Source of the DNA: Rheinheimera sp. MM224
GTDB taxonomy: Bacteria > Pseudomonadota > Gammaproteobacteria > Enterobacterales > Alteromonadaceae
DNA: 64,000 nt
Direction of reading: 5' to 3'
Assembly: GCF_947090785.1 (NCBI RefSeq)
Contig: NZ_OX352320.1
Coordinates: 2,965,001 to 3,029,000 of the forward strand
Shown here: positions 54,613-64,000 of the stretch, piece by piece
Layout: every line of letters begins with the position of its first letter
Numbering within the stretch: position 1 is the first letter of the stretch
Notes under the pieces: generated by a model
What the model was told of the DNA's origin: nothing
The model's input: only the letters and a program-made list of their open reading frames with translations
The model's database searches: none
Made by a program: the position numbers and the translations under genes

Positions 54613-55623
54613 TTAATTCGATTCTGGCAAATCAAAACCAAAGTGTTTATAGGCTGCTGGTGAGACGATACGGCCTCGTGGGGTGCGTTGGATAAAGCCT
54701 TGCTGAATTAAAAAAGGCTCTATCACATCTTCGATAGTTTCTTTTTCTTCTCCTATAGCTGCAGCCAGGTTATCCAACCCTACAGGACCACCACCGAATT
54801 TCTCAATGATGCTCAGCATTAACTTGCGATCCATGTAGTCAAAACCACTGGCGTCCACGTCGACCATATGCAAAGCGGCAGAGGCTATTTCAACTGGCAC
54901 CAGACCACTGGATTTTACCTGGGCATAATCACGCACCCGTCTTAAAAGGCGGTTAGCAATTCGAGGCGTACCACGGGAGCGGCGGGCAATCTCTGTTGCT
55001 GCAGGCAATTCAAGCTCTAAATTCAGATAATGGGCTGAACGTAAAATGATTTGCGCCAGCTCATCTACTTTATAAAACTCCAGCCGCTGCACTATGCCAA
55101 AGCGATCACGTAGTGGTGAAGTTAAAGCGCCAGCTCTGGTAGTGGCACCTATTAAGGTAAAAGGCGGTAATTCAAGTTTGATAGAACGGGCGGCAGGCCC
55201 CTCGCCTATCATAATATCCAGCTGATAGTCTTCCATAGCCGGATACAATATCTCTTCCACTACAGGGCTTAAACGGTGAATTTCATCGATAAAAAGTACA
55301 TCGTTGGGTTCGAGGTTGGTCAGAAGCGCCGCTAAATCACCGGCTTTCTCCAGCACAGGGCCTGAGGTGTTTTTAATATTCACCCCCATTTCATTGGCTA
55401 CCACCATGGCAAGCGTGGTTTTACCTAAACCTGGCGGGCCAAAGATCAATAAATGATCCAAAGGCTCACCACGACCGCGGGCTGCTTCGATGAAAATAGC
55501 CATTTGCTCTTTGACATGAGACTGCCCTGTGTAATCCGCCAGCGATTTTGGCCGGATGGCACGGTCTATCAGCTCGTCTTCGCGACTGGCTTTGGTATCG
55601 ATCAGACGATCTGCTTCTATCAT
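54613..55623 (-). CDS. ruvB: Holliday junction branch migration ATPase RuvB
   Basis: RuvB is the hexameric motor that moves Holliday junctions during recombination repair. The 336-residue protein starts [34 protein letters not shown] and has Walker [10 protein letters not shown], Walker B FIDEIHRL, sensor 1 GATTRAG and the C-terminal winged helix ([31 protein letters not shown]). It matches E. coli RuvB (336). It is the last gene in the order yebC-ruvC-ruvA-ruvB, 23 bp behind ruvA. Confidence 0.97.
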   Translation of the reverse strand: MIEADRLIDTKASREDELIDRAIRPKSLADYTGQSHVKEQMAIFIEAARGRGEPLDHLLIFGPPGLGKTTLAMVVANEMGVNIKNTSGPVLEKAGDLAALLTNLEPNDVLFIDEIHRLSPVVEEILYPAMEDYQLDIMIGEGPAARSIKLELPPFTLIGATTRAGALTSPLRDRFGIVQRLEFYKVDELAQIILRSAHYLNLELELPAATEIARRSRGTPRIANRLLRRVRDYAQVKSSGLVPVEIASAALHMVDVDASGFDYMDRKLMLSIIEKFGGGPVGLDNLAAAIGEEKETIEDVIEPFLIQQGFIQRTPRGRIVSPAAYKHFGFDLPESN

Positions 55624-55646
55624 GAGAGTTCCTGCTTAAAACGGCA

Positions 55647-56276
55647 TTAAATCATACTGCGCAGCGCGAGTTTGATTAGCTGTTCACTGCTCATATCGGC
55701 TTGCTTAATTTTTTGTACTGCTTTACTGGCTTGTAACTGACTATAACCCAAAGCCACTAACGCACTGATCGCATCCTGCTCAGCACTTTCCACCAATTCA
55801 AACGAATCGACTTCATCGCCGGCAAGCACTAAGTGGTCGGTGACTGGAGTGCTGATATTCAGCCCCCAGTCTTTTAAACGATCACGCATTTCAATCAATA
55901 AACGCTCTGCCGTTTTTTTACCAACACCAGGCAATTTCACCAACGTGCTGATGTCATCGTGCTGTACACAACGGACAAACTGCTGGGCTGACAGACCAGA
56001 TAAGATAGTAAGAGCTAACTTAGGCCCTATGCCATTGGCTTTTATCAGTTGGCGAAATAAAGCACGCTCTGTGCTGGTGTGAAACCCATATAAAAGCTGT
56101 GCATCTTCCCGCACAACAAAGTGGGTGTAGATCACAGCTTCTTTACCAACCTCGGGCAATTTATAAAAACTGGTTAAAGGCAGCTGTACTTCGTAACCCA
56201 CACCAGCCACATCAATGAGTAAATCCGGCGCCTGCTTTTCTAAAATAACACCACGTAATAATCCAATCACAGTCAA
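55647..56276 (-). CDS. ruvA: Holliday junction DNA-binding protein RuvA
   Basis: RuvA binds the four-way junction as a tetramer and loads RuvB. The 209-residue protein has the OB-fold start [33 protein letters not shown], two helix-hairpin-helix motifs ([42 protein letters not shown]), an acidic hinge and the C-terminal domain III that contacts RuvB ([23 protein letters not shown]). Length as in E. coli (203). It follows ruvC by 20 bp. Confidence 0.96.
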   Translation of the reverse strand: MTVIGLLRGVILEKQAPDLLIDVAGVGYEVQLPLTSFYKLPEVGKEAVIYTHFVVREDAQLLYGFHTSTERALFRQLIKANGIGPKLALTILSGLSAQQFVRCVQHDDISTLVKLPGVGKKTAERLLIEMRDRLKDWGLNISTPVTDHLVLAGDEVDSFELVESAEQDAISALVALGYSQLQASKAVQKIKQADMSSEQLIKLALRSMI

Positions 56277-56296
56277 AAGCTCCGGTATTCAAAAAA

Positions 56297-56818
56297 TCAG
56301 CGCAGGCGGCCGCGCACCGTTTTGGTAGCCTGCCCTGCCATATGCAATAAACTTTGGTGAGTATGCCCGTGACACATAGCCACGGCAAGGGCATCGGCAG
56401 CATCGGCTTGCGGATTGCCTGGCAATTTCAGTAAGGTGCGGATCATATGCTGCACCTGAGTTTTGTCAGCAGCGCCTGTACCCACCACAGCCTGTTTAAC
56501 CTGACGGGCTGAGTATTCAAACACTTCGAGACCCGCATTTTTCGCAGCCACTATAGCAGCACCACGGGCTTGCCCGAGTTTTAAAGCTGAGTCTGGGTTT
56601 CGTGCCATAAACACCTGCTCTATCGCAAAGACATCAGGCTGGGTTTGTTGAATTATTTCGCTGACACCATCAAAAATTTGTTTTAACCGATCAGGTATAT
56701 CGTTTAGCGTTAAGCGGATACAGCCACTGGCGATGTATTCGAATTTCTGCCCTGTCTGGCGAACAACCCCGTAGCCCGTTAAACGGCTGCCGGGGTCAAT
56801 ACCAAGGATAATAGCCAT
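56297..56818 (-). CDS. ruvC: Holliday junction endonuclease RuvC
   Basis: RuvC cleaves Holliday junctions. The 173-residue protein has the RNase H-like acidic set: Asp in [16 protein letters not shown] (Asp8), Glu in [23 protein letters not shown], and the two Asp of [15 protein letters not shown]. Length matches E. coli (173). Its ATG overlaps the yebC stop by one base (TAATG), the usual coupling. Confidence 0.96.
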   Translation of the reverse strand: MAIILGIDPGSRLTGYGVVRQTGQKFEYIASGCIRLTLNDIPDRLKQIFDGVSEIIQQTQPDVFAIEQVFMARNPDSALKLGQARGAAIVAAKNAGLEVFEYSARQVKQAVVGTGAADKTQVQHMIRTLLKLPGNPQADAADALAVAMCHGHTHQSLLHMAGQATKTVRGRLR

Positions 56819-57558
56819 TAAGGCACTAACGCCATGACGTCATCCGCAATGTCGGCATTGTGGTAGACGTTTTGCACATCGTCGAAATCTTCCAGCATGT
56901 CAATGAGCTTAAAAAACTTCACCACATGATCAGCATCTATTTCAGCTTTCACTGAAGGCACCATGGTGATTTCAGCGTCGTCCGCCACTAACTTTGCGGC
57001 CTCTAAGGCTTCACGCACATCGTTAAAGCTCTCAGGGCTGGTGATGACTTCAATACTGCCATCCTCATGACTGACCACATCTTCAGCACCAGCTTCAAGG
57101 GCTATGTCCAGCACCTGATCTTCAGATAAACCAGGTGCAAAAGAGATGATGCCTTTTTTACTGAATAAATAGCTGACAGAGCCTGCAGTGCCCATATTGC
57201 CGTATTTGGTGAAAGCGCTGCGAACATCCGCCACAGTACGTTTATGGTTGTCGGTCAGGGTTTCTACTACGATAGCGACACCACAAGGGCCGTAGCCTTC
57301 ATACACCAGCTCTTCATAATTGCTGCCGTCCTGCTCACCAGCGCCCCGTTTAATAGCACGGTCTATCGCATCCCGGGTCATATTATTCAAAAGCGCTTTA
57401 GCAACTGCAGTGCGTAAACGAGGATTGGCATCGACATCAGGACTGATACGGGCTGACACAGTCAGCTCGCGAATAAGTTTGGTGAAAATCTTGACCCGTT
57501 TGGCATCCTGACGAGCCTTACGGTGCTTCATGTTAGCCCATTTACTATGACCAGCCAT
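56818..57558 (-). CDS. yebC: YebC/TACO1-family translation or regulatory protein
   Basis: The family start [28 protein letters not shown] is at 57558, 9 bases after GGAG; two Met codons just upstream are not supported. The 246-residue protein has the three-domain YebC fold with the central [20 protein letters not shown] text. YebC proteins bind DNA or help ribosomes at proline stretches; the role here is not certain. It is behind aspS by 100 bp with a hairpin between, and coupled to ruvC. Confidence 0.95.
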   Translation of the reverse strand: MAGHSKWANMKHRKARQDAKRVKIFTKLIRELTVSARISPDVDANPRLRTAVAKALLNNMTRDAIDRAIKRGAGEQDGSNYEELVYEGYGPCGVAIVVETLTDNHKRTVADVRSAFTKYGNMGTAGSVSYLFSKKGIISFAPGLSEDQVLDIALEAGAEDVVSHEDGSIEVITSPESFNDVREALEAAKLVADDAEITMVPSVKAEIDADHVVKFFKLIDMLEDFDDVQNVYHNADIADDVMALVP

Positions 57559-57582
57559 CAGCATCAAACTCCATTGTAATTA

Positions 57583-57609
57583 TAAAAGTGAAGCGGCCTT
57601 AGCCGCTTC
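57583..57609 (-). terminator. Stem-loop between aspS and yebC
   Basis: GAAGCGGC and GCCGCTTC form a perfect 8-bp stem with a 4-base loop, and on the minus strand ACTTTTATAATT follows. It may be a partial terminator, with yebC-ruv continuing by read-through or by its own promoter. Confidence 0.55.
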
Positions 57610-57658
57610 AACATACTTCATCATAAGCGCGCAATAAAGAGTTGCGGCACTTCGTCAG

Positions 57659-59434
57659 TTATTGTTTTTTAACCACCTGAATACCCAGCTCGGCCAGTTG
57701 AGCCGGATTGGCTTCGCCTGGTGCGTCCGTCAGCGGACAAGCAGCCGTGGCAGTTTTTGGGAAAGCCATCACGTCACGGATAGAGGTAGCACCTGTCATC
57801 AACATCACCAGACGGTCTAAACCAAAAGCTAAACCCGCATGTGGTGGCGCACCATAACGTAAAGCTTCCAGTAAGAAACCAAATTTCTCAGCCGCTTCTT
57901 CATCACTGATGCCCAGTAACTGGAATACTTTCGCTTGTACATCCGGGGTATGGATACGTACAGAACCACCACCTAACTCAGTACCGTTGAGGACCATATC
58001 GTATGCATTGGATAACAGCGCTCTGTGATCCAGCTTGTCCATTTCGGTCGCCAGGAATTCAGCTGTGTCCAAAGGAGAAGTGAACGGATGGTGTACCGCA
58101 GAAAAGCTGCCATCATCGTTTTCTTCAAACATTGGGAAGTCCACAACCCACAATGGTTTCCAGCCCTGAACTGTTAAGCCTAAATCTTCACCTAACTTCA
58201 GACGTAAAGCGCCCATAGCTTCACAGACCACTTTGTAGCTGTCAGCACCGAAGAAAATTAAATCGCCAGTAGTCGCCTGAGTTCGGCTTAAAATTTCGCT
58301 GATAATTTCAGGCGTTAAAAACTTGGCAACAGGTGACTGAATACCCTCAGCGCCCGCATTAATATCGTTCACTTTTAACCAGGCCAGACCTTTAGCGCCG
58401 TAAATGCCAACAAAAGCTGTGTAATTGTCGATGTCTTTACGGGACACTTTTTCAGCAGCGCCAGGTACTTTTAACGCAACAACACGGCCTTTGTTATCGT
58501 TAGCCGGGCCTGAGAATACTTTAAATTCCACGTCTTTTACTAAGTCAGCGACATCAACAAACTGCATTGGGTTACGCAGGTCTGGTTTGTCTGAGCCGTA
58601 TAAACGCATGGCTTCGTTGTACGTCATGCGTGGCATTTTGCCTAAATCGACATCCAGCAGTTGCAGGAACATCTGATGCACCATCTGCTCTGTGACTTCC
58701 ATCACTTGCTCTGACGTCATGAACGAAGTTTCGATATCAATCTGAGTAAATTCCGGCTGACGGTCAGCACGTAAATCTTCGTCACGGAAACATTTAACGA
58801 TTTGGTAATAGCGGTCCAGGCCAGCCATCATCAGCAATTGTTTAAATAGCTGAGGCGATTGCGGCAAAGCAAAAAACTGACCTTTGTGCGTGCGGCTTGG
58901 CACTAAATAGTCACGGGCACCTTCTGGAGTGGCTTTAGTCAGAATCGGTGTTTCAACGTCTAAAAAGCCATGACTGTCCATAAAGTTACGTACAAAGCTG
59001 GTCACTTTGGCGCGGAACTTTAAACGGTCGCTCATCAAAGGACGGCGTAAATCAATGTAGCGGTATTTTAAGCGCTGCTCTTCGCTGTTGTTCTGGTTTG
59101 GATCCAGCGGTATAGGCGCTGATTTATTCAGAATAGTCAGGCTGGAAGCATAAACCTCCACTTCACCTGTGGCCATTTCGCTATTAATTTGAGATTCAGG
59201 ACGGGCACGCACTGTACCAGTTAATTGCACACAGTACTCATTGCGTAAATCGGCAGCCTGAGTGAATAAGTCAGTGAGTTCCGGATCAAAAAATACCTGA
59301 ACCAGGCCTTCGCGGTCGCGCAGGTCAATAAAAATCAAACCACCTAAATCACGACGGCGGTTAACCCAACCACATAATGAAACCTGTTGACCAATGTTTT
59401 CTGCCTTTAATGAACCGCAATAATGGCTACGCAT
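57659..59434 (-). CDS. aspS: Aspartyl-tRNA synthetase
   Basis: AspS charges tRNA-Asp with aspartate. The 591-residue enzyme has the N-terminal OB-fold ([43 protein letters not shown]), class II motif 1, motif 2 ([26 protein letters not shown]), the bacterial insert domain, and motif 3 ([16 protein letters not shown]). It matches E. coli AspS (590). Upstream (59435-59586) no other gene is in the same direction, so it starts its own unit. Confidence 0.97.
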   Translation of the reverse strand: MRSHYCGSLKAENIGQQVSLCGWVNRRRDLGGLIFIDLRDREGLVQVFFDPELTDLFTQAADLRNEYCVQLTGTVRARPESQINSEMATGEVEVYASSLTILNKSAPIPLDPNQNNSEEQRLKYRYIDLRRPLMSDRLKFRAKVTSFVRNFMDSHGFLDVETPILTKATPEGARDYLVPSRTHKGQFFALPQSPQLFKQLLMMAGLDRYYQIVKCFRDEDLRADRQPEFTQIDIETSFMTSEQVMEVTEQMVHQMFLQLLDVDLGKMPRMTYNEAMRLYGSDKPDLRNPMQFVDVADLVKDVEFKVFSGPANDNKGRVVALKVPGAAEKVSRKDIDNYTAFVGIYGAKGLAWLKVNDINAGAEGIQSPVAKFLTPEIISEILSRTQATTGDLIFFGADSYKVVCEAMGALRLKLGEDLGLTVQGWKPLWVVDFPMFEENDDGSFSAVHHPFTSPLDTAEFLATEMDKLDHRALLSNAYDMVLNGTELGGGSVRIHTPDVQAKVFQLLGISDEEAAEKFGFLLEALRYGAPPHAGLAFGLDRLVMLMTGATSIRDVMAFPKTATAACPLTDAPGEANPAQLAELGIQVVKKQ

Positions 59435-59586
59435 TAACTTATCCTTTCAGTCGAACTGTAATCTGCCTGCGAAAATGAGCGCTAATTATATAGAAAAGAC
59501 GATTAATGTCACTGCCCTTAGAGCCTGTTGATGTTCCGATGTCGAATTTTATTTGCCGGAGCAGTACTTTGCTTGTAAAACGAGGA

Positions 59587-62406
59587 CTAGCGACTGAACC
59601 TATATTGGCTTTTGCCTTGCTGTTTCACCTGATACATCAACTTGTCGGCAGACTTTAATAAAGTTGCCGCATCTGTACCATCATGCGGGTAAATGGCAAT
59701 ACCTATACTGGCTCCAACTGTAGCCTGACAGGCAGACAACATCAGCGGTTCTTGCAGATACAATAAAATCTTTTCAGCCACTATGGCAGCATCATCTCTG
59801 TCGACCAGCCCTGTTAATAAAATAACAAACTCGTCACCGCCAAAACGGGCCACCGTATCGGTTTTTCTCACACAATGACTTAACAAAGCCGACAACTTCA
59901 CCAGCATTTCATCACCCAAATCATGGCCATGTTGGTCATTCACCTGCTTAAAACCGTCTAAATCAATAAACATCAGCGCTAACATTTCGTTATGACGGGC
60001 GTGCTGGTGCAATGCCGTTTGCAGACGTTCAATCAGCAAGCTGCGGTTTGGTAGCTGAGTTAAATCATCGTGCCCCGCCATAAATCGCATCTTTTCTTCC
60101 ACTTTACGGCGCAGATTGACTTCACGACGCAACGAAAAATTCCAGATCAAAAAGCCAATGATCACAACCAGAGACAAACCTGCAATTTGTAACACCAGGG
60201 TAAAAACTCTATTCTGATCCAGCCCTTGTTTAATCTCCAGATTCAACCATTTGTCCTGCAGACTTTTCCTGTCAGCATCGTTAATGGTTTTGATGCCTTT
60301 ATTGAGGATCACCAACAATTCCGGCAAATCTTTGTGCACGCCAAAATAAGAGGGATACACAGGTAAGTCTGTTGGTAAATAAGCCCGTAAATTGACATAA
60401 CGTGGGTCACGCATGGCGATACCGGAGGCCACCACAGTATCCAACACAAAATCAGCTCTGCCAGCCACCACCATTTCAAGACCCTGGCTTAAGTTGTCGA
60501 CTTCTATCACCTGGTGCTGCGGAAAATCTTTTTTTAACTGTTTTACAAACTGATATTCACGCATGATGGCAATACGCTGAGCTGGCATCAAGGCCACTTT
60601 AGCGTCAAATTGCGCATCATGTTTGCCTATCATAATCCACTGTAAAGTCCAGTAATCCAGACTAAAAGAGCTGAAACTGCGCCGCTCTGGTAAGTCGGAA
60701 ATATTCGCCACCATCTGCAACTTCCCGCTTTTATAATCTTGCAGCAGCAAGTCCCAGTCTTTGTAAGGTGTCGGAACAAACTGTACATCTAAGCGTTGAT
60801 TCAACAATTTCAGGATGTCCGCGGTAATGCCCTGAGCTTCGCCTTTTTCATCAACAAACTCCACCGGACGCCAATCGCTCATGACTCCAACGCGGATCTG
60901 CTGATGCTGATTTAACCACTGCCGCTCCGCTGTAGTTAATGGCACTTTGTCACGGAAGGTCTGAAAATAAGCCCCGGCCTCTTTACTTAGCCACCGGTTT
61001 TCAATCTTGACCATTTCATCCAGACTGATTTGAGAAAAGCCTTGCTGGATATTTTGATACAAGTCATCTTCATTGGTGCGGATCAATGAATACACTGCAG
61101 ATTCATAACGAATGCCGGGAAATAACTTAAAACTGCCCTGACTACTGCTTTGCACCAAACGCTCCCGTGTAATGACATCAGAAGCTAAAAAACCAGTCAG
61201 CTGCTTTTTTAGTACAGCCTCAATCATCTGATCCACAGTAGCAAAAACTTTGATCTTTGCATCCGGAAACTGCTGCTGTAATTGCGGACGAAAGCTGGCC
61301 GTGTGTAACAAGCCCAAAGTGGCATTTTTCAGTTGAGCTGCATCTGTCAGATCTGATGCGCTGTCATAGAACAGTGAGGAATAAATGTTATATAAGTGGT
61401 AAGCAGGCTTTAAACCTGCGAACTTTTCGGCGTTTTCGACCTGCGCCATTTGTACGTCAATACGACCTTTGCGTAAATAAGCTAAGGAGTCTTCAGACTG
61501 ATTAGGTACGAAGCTCACTGCTATGCCGGTTTTCTTCGACCATAAACGCCATAAATCTACAAAAATCCCCTGCACATCCCCAATAGAACTGACATGCATA
61601 TAAGGCTGATTTCCGATCGAAACCCCAATTAATAAGGTATCAGGATCGGTATCTACACTAAGCCACTGCCGTTCCAACTGATCTCTGAAAGCCAGGTCAA
61701 CCCCAGCTGTAGCGTCCACTAAGGCCTGTAACAACAGCGGTTGATCCTTTCTGACCGCAAAAGTCAGTTCAATTTTCCGTACCGGCACTTTTTTATAGAC
61801 AGGATACATAGCCATCAGTTGTAAGTAGTCAGCGTAACGGGGAGGTAATCTGTCCAGTCCGGTAAAGGCCTTAATTTCGCCTCTTAATGCCGAGTCGTAC
61901 ATCTGCGATACAGACGAATACCGTTTTAGCACCAGGTCGGCTTGTTGCTGTGTCAGGCTGTCAATATGGGTTGAGCGCTCAACCACTCCCACCAGATGAG
62001 GCTTTAAGTCAGATAAATTATGTACTCCGGTTAAATCACGATGCACAAAGACATTACTGAAGATATCCAGATAACTCTGGCCTAACAGATACTGCTGTTC
62101 ACGATCGACGGTACGGCCAAGGCCACCATGCAAATCGATGGCACCAGAATCCAGCATACTCAAGGTATCTGCCCAGTCAGCCGCAATAAATTCGACCTTC
62201 ACACCTGCTTGTCTGGCAACTTCCCGCCAGTAGTCCACGACCAGACCTGCGGGCTGACTCTGCTCGTTAACAAACATATATGGATAAGTGTCGCTGGATA
62301 TGCCTATTTTCAGCGATGCAGGAAGAGCGCTGACCACCGCAGCGCTTTGAGCCTGAGCAGTACAGCCTGTAAGTAACACAAACAACAGAATCAGCTTTTT
62401 AATCAT
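59587..62406 (-). CDS. Sensor diguanylate cyclase with three solute-binding domains
   Basis: The 939-residue protein has a signal or lipobox-like start (VLLTGCTAQA), three consecutive periplasmic family-3 binding domains (about 28-255, 256-480 and 495-725), one membrane helix (about 745-768, VLQIAGLSLVVIIGFLIWNF) and a GGDEF domain. The active site GGDEF is at 856-860 and the inhibitory site RKTD at 847-850, so it should make cyclic di-GMP and be restrained by it. Amino acids or similar ligands in the periplasm would control it. It is a single-gene unit with a 97-bp gap to the divergent DUF72 gene. Confidence 0.88.
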   Translation of the reverse strand: MIKKLILLFVLLTGCTAQAQSAAVVSALPASLKIGISSDTYPYMFVNEQSQPAGLVVDYWREVARQAGVKVEFIAADWADTLSMLDSGAIDLHGGLGRTVDREQQYLLGQSYLDIFSNVFVHRDLTGVHNLSDLKPHLVGVVERSTHIDSLTQQQADLVLKRYSSVSQMYDSALRGEIKAFTGLDRLPPRYADYLQLMAMYPVYKKVPVRKIELTFAVRKDQPLLLQALVDATAGVDLAFRDQLERQWLSVDTDPDTLLIGVSIGNQPYMHVSSIGDVQGIFVDLWRLWSKKTGIAVSFVPNQSEDSLAYLRKGRIDVQMAQVENAEKFAGLKPAYHLYNIYSSLFYDSASDLTDAAQLKNATLGLLHTASFRPQLQQQFPDAKIKVFATVDQMIEAVLKKQLTGFLASDVITRERLVQSSSQGSFKLFPGIRYESAVYSLIRTNEDDLYQNIQQGFSQISLDEMVKIENRWLSKEAGAYFQTFRDKVPLTTAERQWLNQHQQIRVGVMSDWRPVEFVDEKGEAQGITADILKLLNQRLDVQFVPTPYKDWDLLLQDYKSGKLQMVANISDLPERRSFSSFSLDYWTLQWIMIGKHDAQFDAKVALMPAQRIAIMREYQFVKQLKKDFPQHQVIEVDNLSQGLEMVVAGRADFVLDTVVASGIAMRDPRYVNLRAYLPTDLPVYPSYFGVHKDLPELLVILNKGIKTINDADRKSLQDKWLNLEIKQGLDQNRVFTLVLQIAGLSLVVIIGFLIWNFSLRREVNLRRKVEEKMRFMAGHDDLTQLPNRSLLIERLQTALHQHARHNEMLALMFIDLDGFKQVNDQHGHDLGDEMLVKLSALLSHCVRKTDTVARFGGDEFVILLTGLVDRDDAAIVAEKILLYLQEPLMLSACQATVGASIGIAIYPHDGTDAATLLKSADKLMYQVKQQGKSQYRFSR

Positions 62407-62502
62407 GTTCAGGACAGTGATCTTTACCTTGGGTTAAGATGTCGAATACAGCGATAATACGCAACTCATTTATAACAGTACTTTTGACAACGGAAATCGC
62501 AG

Positions 62503-63342
62503 ATGCTTTATCTTGGCTGCCCGGTCTGGGCTAATCCTCAGTGGAAAAACCTGATATTTAACAGCAAACTGGAGCCTTCCGAGTTTCTTGCTAACTATAG
62601 TAGGTATTTCAACTCTGTAGAGGGTAATACCAGTTTTTATGCCGATCCGTCGGCGCAAACTGTGGCGCGCTGGGCAGAGCAAAGCAGCGAAAACTTTCGT
62701 TTTACCTTAAAAGTACCTAAGCGTTTAAGTCATCAATTCCAGCAGTTTCAGACGGAAGAATTACAACTCTGGCTTGATTTGATAGCCCCTCTTGCTGACA
62801 AACTCGCCCTGGTGCATTTACAGTTGCCTGCCTTTTTTTCACCGGAGCATTTAAGCTGGCTGAAACAGATGCTTAACACTTTATGCTCATCCTTTTCTGT
62901 TGCTGTTGAAGTGCGTCATCCGGTATTTTTTGACAAAGCAGAGCATGAAATTACTCTGAACCGTTTATTACGTGACTTTGATGCAGAGCGGGTGATTTTT
63001 GACAGCAGAGCGTTATTTTCTGTACCTGCCACTACTGCAGCTTTACTGGATGCGCAGCGTAAAAAACCTTATTTGCCGGTGCATGCTGTGGCGTTAACTA
63101 AACAGCCGATGCTGCGTTTTGTCGGTACGGACGATATGGCCGTGAATCAGCATTATTATCAGCCCTGGCTGGGTAAAATGAGGCAGTGGCTGGATGAAGG
63201 TAAAACGCCTTTTTGTTTTTTTCATAGCCCGGATAATTTAACAGCCCCGGTATTGGCGCGGCAATTTGTGATGGATTTGGGGATAGATCACCCAATACTG
63301 GCGCCCTGGCCACAGGATCAGACCCAACTAAGCTTGCTTTGA
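62503..63342 (+). CDS. DUF72 family protein, YecE-like
   Basis: DUF72 proteins have a TIM-barrel fold and no established reaction. The 279-residue sequence has the family pieces [61 protein letters not shown] and the C-terminal LRFVGTDDM. In E. coli yecE lies near ruv/aspS-yebC and cmoA, and here aspS, yebC, yecE-like and cmoA are again close, which supports the assignment. GAAATCGCAG is a weak ribosome site. Confidence 0.88.
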   Translation: MLYLGCPVWANPQWKNLIFNSKLEPSEFLANYSRYFNSVEGNTSFYADPSAQTVARWAEQSSENFRFTLKVPKRLSHQFQQFQTEELQLWLDLIAPLADKLALVHLQLPAFFSPEHLSWLKQMLNTLCSSFSVAVEVRHPVFFDKAEHEITLNRLLRDFDAERVIFDSRALFSVPATTAALLDAQRKKPYLPVHAVALTKQPMLRFVGTDDMAVNQHYYQPWLGKMRQWLDEGKTPFCFFHSPDNLTAPVLARQFVMDLGIDHPILAPWPQDQTQLSLL

Positions 63343-63406
63343 TTTCGTCTTAAAGTCGAAATACGTTAAACTATCCGCCAATTACAGGTATGAAGTTGTT
63401 CCGCTG

Positions 63407-64000
63407 ATGCAAAAAGATCATATTTACGCTGACCCTCTGGGCCATATTCAGGATTTTTGTTTTGACTCTGCCGTGGTGGATGTCTTTCCGGACATGATCC
63501 AACGCTCTGTGCCTGGCTATCAAACTATCATTCAAACCATAGGTAAACTGACCAGCCGTTTTCAGCAGGCCAACAGCAATTATTACGATTTAGGCTGCTC
63601 TTTGGGCGCCGCCAGTTTAGCCATGCGCCGTCAGATCACTGAACCTGGTTGTCAGTTGATTGGCGTCGACAACAGTGCCGCTATGGTCGAGCGATGCACC
63701 AGCCACTTACAAGCTTTTCGCTCTGATGTGCCAGCCACTGTATTACTGGCTGATATCCGTGATATTCCTATGGAAAACGCCGCTGTGGTCGTCAGTAATT
63801 TCACTTTGCAGTTTCTGGCCAAAGAAGACAGAGCCCGCCTGATTGAACGTATCTATAAAGCACTCAAGCCTGGTGGTATTTTTGTATTGTCAGAAAAAAT
63901 TATCGAAACTGATGCCACAACCCATGAATTGTTGATTGATTTACACCATGACTTCAAACGCGCTAATGGCTATAGCGAGCTGGAAATCAGTCAAAAACGC
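63407..64000 (+). CDS. cmoA: Carboxy-S-adenosyl-L-methionine synthase, cut by the window end
   Basis: CmoA turns S-adenosylmethionine and prephenate into carboxy-SAM, which CmoB uses to make uridine-5-oxyacetic acid at tRNA position 34. The first 198 residues are present (family about 245). They start [39 protein letters not shown], which is diagnostic, and contain the SAM loop [11 protein letters not shown] and [10 protein letters not shown]. The start follows no strong ribosome site. cmoB would be expected just beyond the window. Confidence 0.95.
   Translation, partial: MQKDHIYADPLGHIQDFCFDSAVVDVFPDMIQRSVPGYQTIIQTIGKLTSRFQQANSNYYDLGCSLGAASLAMRRQITEPGCQLIGVDNSAAMVERCTSHLQAFRSDVPATVLLADIRDIPMENAAVVVSNFTLQFLAKEDRARLIERIYKALKPGGIFVLSEKIIETDATTHELLIDLHHDFKRANGYSELEISQKR

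Overview
The window is chromosomal DNA of a gammaproteobacterium. The conserved block ruvCAB, ybgC-tolQRAB-pal-cpoB, tRNA-Lys and nadA, together with the protein sequences and moderate base composition, suggests a Rheinheimera/Alishewanella-type organism. That genus guess rests on memory and no search was run.

Region by region. (1) 1-4.2 kb is a patchwork. It holds the tail of a LysR regulator, a lipoprotein, a REP-associated tyrosine transposase (RAYT) with palindromes and a 67-bp tandem repeat, then a HepT-MntA toxin-antitoxin locus broken twice, and two unknown exported proteins. (2) 4.4-17.9 kb is accessory metabolism: a Bcr/CflA exporter, two exported alpha/beta hydrolases around an AraC regulator, two divergent LysR/oxidoreductase pairs, the membrane transhydrogenase pntAB, an orphan solute-binding protein and small unknown proteins. 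(3) 17.9-20.2 kb holds two unknown proteins, a transposase-free inverted-repeat element that looks like a RAYT relic, and a long hairpin. (4) 20.2-27.7 kb is one operon for a tripartite efflux system with one lipoprotein adaptor and two different RND permeases. (5) 27.9-33.3 kb holds a FadL porin, a DUF4397 lipoprotein and an ECF sigma / membrane regulator / DUF4097 operon. (6) 33.5-46.1 kb is mixed housekeeping and unknown: an esterase lipoprotein, a YegD-type Hsp70, a RhlE helicase, a RluF-type pseudouridine synthase, an MFS exporter, a DUF885 lipoprotein, a CNNM/CorC protein, a CLCA_X-type putative metalloprotein and a 2OG-Fe(II) oxygenase. (7) 46.1-59.4 kb is the conserved core: tRNA-Ser(GGA), nadA, four tRNA-Lys(TTT), the Tol-Pal operon, ruvBAC, yebC and aspS. 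A 900-bp gap between ybgC and ruvB holds a candidate small RNA and a cluster of hairpins. (8) 59.6-64 kb holds a large sensor diguanylate cyclase, a DUF72 protein and the start of cmoA.

No single large unknown system stands out. The most interesting signals are small: the RAYT with its frameshifted tail and matching repeats, the decayed toxin-antitoxin locus beside it, the transposase-free element at 18.9-19.1 kb, the structured RNA candidate at 54.2 kb, the hairpin-rich repeats near 46.2 kb and 54.4 kb, and the tRNA-Lys array with two compensated T-arm versions.
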